Positions 60,801-64,000 of a stretch of 64,000 bases of DNA are shown piece by piece. The stretch comes from Branchiostoma floridae (lineage: Eukaryota > Chordata > Leptocardii > Amphioxiformes > Branchiostomatidae). A model generated the notes under the pieces. The model saw only the letters and a program-made list of their open reading frames with translations, was not told where the DNA came from and made no database searches. The first letter of the stretch is position 1, and each line of letters begins with the position of its first letter. The position numbers and the translations under genes were made by a program. Where the stretch lies: the NCBI RefSeq assembly GCF_000003815.2, contig NC_049993.1, forward strand, positions 1,395,468 through 1,459,467. Direction: 5' to 3'.

Positions 60801-61610
60801 ATGACAGCATGACAGCTCCCTTAAACAGGGCCCACAACATGGTTTTCTGGAGACTGGAGACATATCTTCTTGCTCGTTCACGACGAAAGAAAAGCTGTGA
60901 AAGGATGGACATGTATACTTTGTACCAAGGAGTTTTCATCATGTGTACCTTGAGTATTCATCATTTTCGCGGGAAGGAAGGCGCCAACGTGATGATGTTA
61001 TGCAAAGGATATTGGAAAACTACGTAGAGATCTTGTGGGCAACTAACGTCTCCCGTGCGGGTTCGGCAGAAAAGGTCTTTGAAACCAGGCCTCGAAATTA
61101 ACGCAGTGTCCCGATTGCCCGGGGCCACTTATAATTCAGGCCATACATGATGTCAGCTATATATCAAATCAACATGGCTGATTTATGAATACTCGTTATA
61201 ACTTATGTCAATGATGTCGTTGAAGTGGGATGGAAAGATATCTTACACACACAAGCACATAGTACATACATTCGAACACACACACACACACACTCACACA
61301 CACACTAAGACATACACAAACACCTGTCAATGCTCGAGACTAGCCCAGGTGTTTTGCCTTAGGCTGTCTTCTGGCGCACAGTTGGTTTACAACCTGTTTA
61401 TATAAGCAGTCTACAGCAGAGATATCTGTACGTTTACTTAACTGTTACTCTTGCAGACCAGTTCTGTCTCAAGCAGCCAACAAACGTGTTGCATTTTACT
61501 ACGACCAATTAAGCAAGGTAAGCTGGACGTTCAGTTACTAGTAGTCTCTACCAGAGTTACGTATGCTGGCTATAAGGAGAATAATTTGCAATGGGTAATG
61601 CATATTGACC
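60801..61610. other. Right flank of the orphon; no gene seen
   Basis: It contains a 37-bp segment (61106-61142) that is an inverted copy of 59030-59065 in the foldback core, and a CA microsatellite at 61279-61306. Confidence 0.4.
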
Positions 61611-63132
61611 ACCGAAGGGTTAGACGGGGCCATAAGCGCAGACTGTCTCTTGGGCAAACATTCCCCTTTTGCCTAATTCTACGATATATACCAACCGAGG
61701 AAGGCCTGGTGAATGCTAACGGTCTCTTCTTTGCATGTCTGTTCGCCAAACACTCTGGAGGATGAAAGTTTGTATAATTGTGAAGTGGGGGGGGGGGGCG
61801 TCTTGGGGAGTTACACTGCGTGTATTGAAGGTCTTTGGAATGTGAAAAATACTTAGAAATAGCGATTATTCGGTTGAAAAAAAAGCGCAGCTCATCAGGC
61901 TACATACTGACGATCATTAAGTGGTAAAAACACTGGTACCACAGAGTAAATTAAGCCAAAGTCGTTTGTGAGCTAGATTGAATCAGTCTGGGTCTATACA
62001 ACTAGATTTATGGCCATTGAGACCCTTCAGGCTCTTTTGCTGGCGTCAACCTGCTGAAAACTCGCAAAGTTTGTCCTCGGCACGATTTTCTGATCAAGTC
62101 AAAGCTCACGAACAGGACGATTGAAGTAGATTTCATTATGAGATTTTTACCTTTTTAAGTATATGGGAGATGTGTGAAGCAGGTTGGTCCGACATAGGTG
62201 TGTCATTGTGCACATTTAACATTCCTGACCCTTGCGACAACCTGTTTAAGGACCACCCAGGAGCCTTTTGTCCCTACGAGAATGAGTCGTGGCTTTGGAA
62301 CTTTTCTGTACCCTCTACACTGTCTGACCTTCTGGGAAAAAATATTGAGATCTTTTCCAAGAATCTTGAAGTCACCGAAGGGTTAGACGGGGCCAGAAGC
62401 GCGGACTGTCTCTTTGGCAAACATTCCCGTTTTGACTAATTCTACGATATATACCCAGAGAGGAAGGCCTGGTGAATACAGACGGCCTGTTCTTTGCCTG
62501 TCTGTTCGCCAAACACTCTGGAGGAGGAAAGTTTGTATAATTGTGAAGGGGGGGGGGGGCGTCTTGGAGAGTTACACTGCGTTTTTAGAAGGTCTTTGGA
62601 ATGTAAAAAATACTTAGAAATAGCGATCATTCGGTTGAAAACAATGCGCAGCTCATCAGGCTACATACTGACGATCATTAAGTGGTACAAACGCTGGTAC
62701 CACAGAGCAAATTAAGCCAAAGTCGTTTGTGAGCTAGATTGAATCAGTCTGGGTCTAAACAACTTGATTTATGGCCATTGAGACCCTTCAGGCTTTTTTG
62801 CTGGCGTCAAACCTGCTGAAAACTCGCAAAGTTTGTTCTCGGCACGATTTTCTGATCAAGTCAAAGCTCACGAATAGGACTGTTGAAGTTGATTTTATTT
62901 TGAGATTTTTTACCTTTTTTGATTATATGGGAGATGTGTGTCGACTTGGTCCGACATAGGTTTGTCCTTGTGCACATGTGACCTTCCTGACCCTTGCAAC
63001 AGTCTGTTTAAGGACCACCCAGGAGCCTTTTGTCCCTACGAGAATGAGTCGTGGCTTTGGAACTTTTCTGTACCCTCTACACTGTCTGACCTTTTGCGAA
63101 AAAATATTGAGATCTTTTCCAAGAATCTTGAG
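61611..63132. repeat. Two-copy tandem duplication, about 763 bp
   Basis: ACCGAAGGGTTAGACGGGGCC (61611/62374), a poly-G run followed by CGTCTTGG, CAGCTCATCAGGCTACATAC and CCAGGAGCCTTTTGTCCCTA recur in order. Copies are about 90% alike by eye. Fragments such as NLFKDHPGAFCPYENE are open in both copies but I do not recognise them. Confidence 0.85.
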
Positions 63133-64000
63133 ACTTGATAAATTGATCTTAAGATTCTCATGAAAAAAATGATTAATCAGTCTTTGTAATCTCAGGACCA
63201 TAAATATGATTAGAAATATGTTACAAGTGACAATACTGCATTTTGTAATGGAAGTGGATCTAGTAGGAGAATTCATCTTCAAACATGCCTCAAAACTTAT
63301 TAGACAGCTAAACATCAGTTGACGTAAACATCAGTGAGTGACCCATATCTCGGTATTTATATGTACATATATGTCTCCCGGTTTTAATTGTATGTATTGT
63401 TATGGGCCTGTAGTGCCTGAAATAAATAATAGTAATAAATAATAATGATAACAGCCCGTGTACACAGTTATTCCAACTTGGCGGCGTTGTGACAGCGCCC
63501 GGGTTTTACTTTGAGTTTTCATTAGGGCTTCGATATCATGATCACAAAAATCAAATCAAAAGTAATGTTTTAAACGTGTATGTAACAGAAACTAGGTATC
63601 AAGTGGTGAAAATGGATTCAAGGCTATAACACATTAGAAATGATCTCATTTCGAGTGTTAAGTTCGTGTTATCTTCCTGTCTTTGTAGATAGTATGCAAA
63701 TCACTGAAGCCTGGTTGACAATAATGGTCTGTCTGCCCCATGCCTGACACTGGACACTATAAATTAAATGAGCTGGAAGGAAAGTGTGCCTGGGGACATC
63801 CTGTTCTGTGTTTTATTGTCTCTGTTCGATCATGTTAGAATGAAGATGGCCCAGTGCGTGACATCCAGACTTTCCTTTATTCAAATACCCTTTAGCCCGT
63901 AGGGCTAGTCTACCTGGGTTCGAACATATACGACGCATACATACATGTGTATATATATATACATATACATAACAGTGACTGGAACTTTCTATACCCCAAC
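63133..64000. other. No gene seen
   Basis: 63385-63455 looks like a retroposon 3' end with an AATAATAGTAATAAATAATA tail. The end of the window is an AT-rich TATATA stretch. Confidence 0.3.

Noticed and set aside
62923-63315. 130-codon minus frame
   Set aside because: It covers part of the tandem duplication, has no recognisable motif and is not kept open in the other copy.

Overview
The window looks like cephalochordate (amphioxus, Branchiostoma-type) genomic DNA. Three things suggest this: replication-dependent histone genes with 3' stem-loops in a tandem quintet array, an invertebrate-deuterostome style of lysine-rich H1, and membrane C-type lectin genes with coiled-coil repeat exons of the kind expanded in amphioxus. 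It also carries many young transposable elements. The species is inferred from recognition of the proteins, not from a search.

Positions 229-24036 are a tandem array of a ~5.3 kb histone unit with gene order H1>, H3>, <H2A, H2B>, H4>. H2A and H2B share a divergent promoter, and H3 and H2A converge on a spacer with three E-boxes 12 bp apart. The array starts inside the window; positions 1-228 are non-histone flank. Units 1-3 are intact and nearly identical. Unit 4 (16736-23752) is decaying. Its H3 is split by a 2.7 kb foldback transposon with a 9-bp target duplication, its H2A has a nonsense codon, its H2B has lost 79 codons in frame, and its H3 stem-loop has a stem mismatch. Its H1 and H4 are intact. 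A separate H3/H2A pair (orphon) lies at 57535-60800. A second foldback element sits in its H3 downstream element, and its H2B has been replaced just after the H2B promoter.

Positions 24037-36900 are a transposon-rich stretch. It contains a LINE 3' coding fragment, a collapsed relic of a lectin-gene copy (24925-25900), a 31-bp tandem repeat, a short inverted-repeat element, a 955-bp piggyBac-type element flanked by TTAA, and a full-length L1/Tx1-type LINE on the minus strand (29352-34946). The LINE has intact ORF1 and ORF2, a 16-bp target-site duplication, and a YY1-like motif at its 5' end.

Positions 36900-51670 hold two tandem paralogous type II membrane C-type lectin genes. Copy A (37190-40465) has lost its lectin domain: a CR1-like LINE abuts the coiled-coil exon and supplies the stop codon. 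Copy B keeps the transmembrane exon, the coiled-coil exon and a complete lectin domain (50217-50653). Between them is a 5.0 kb element with 8-bp target duplications and arms of inverted ~121-bp satellite. A paralogous empty site for this insertion survives at about 25005. Positions 51671-57534 and 60801-64000 contain a tRNA-derived SINE, local tandem duplications and minisatellites, and no gene I can support.

The most unusual theme is a transposon architecture found three times: short terminal inverted repeats with 8-9 bp target duplications, and arms made of satellite arrays in mirror orientation around a unique core with no transposase. Two of the three are inserted in H3 genes.
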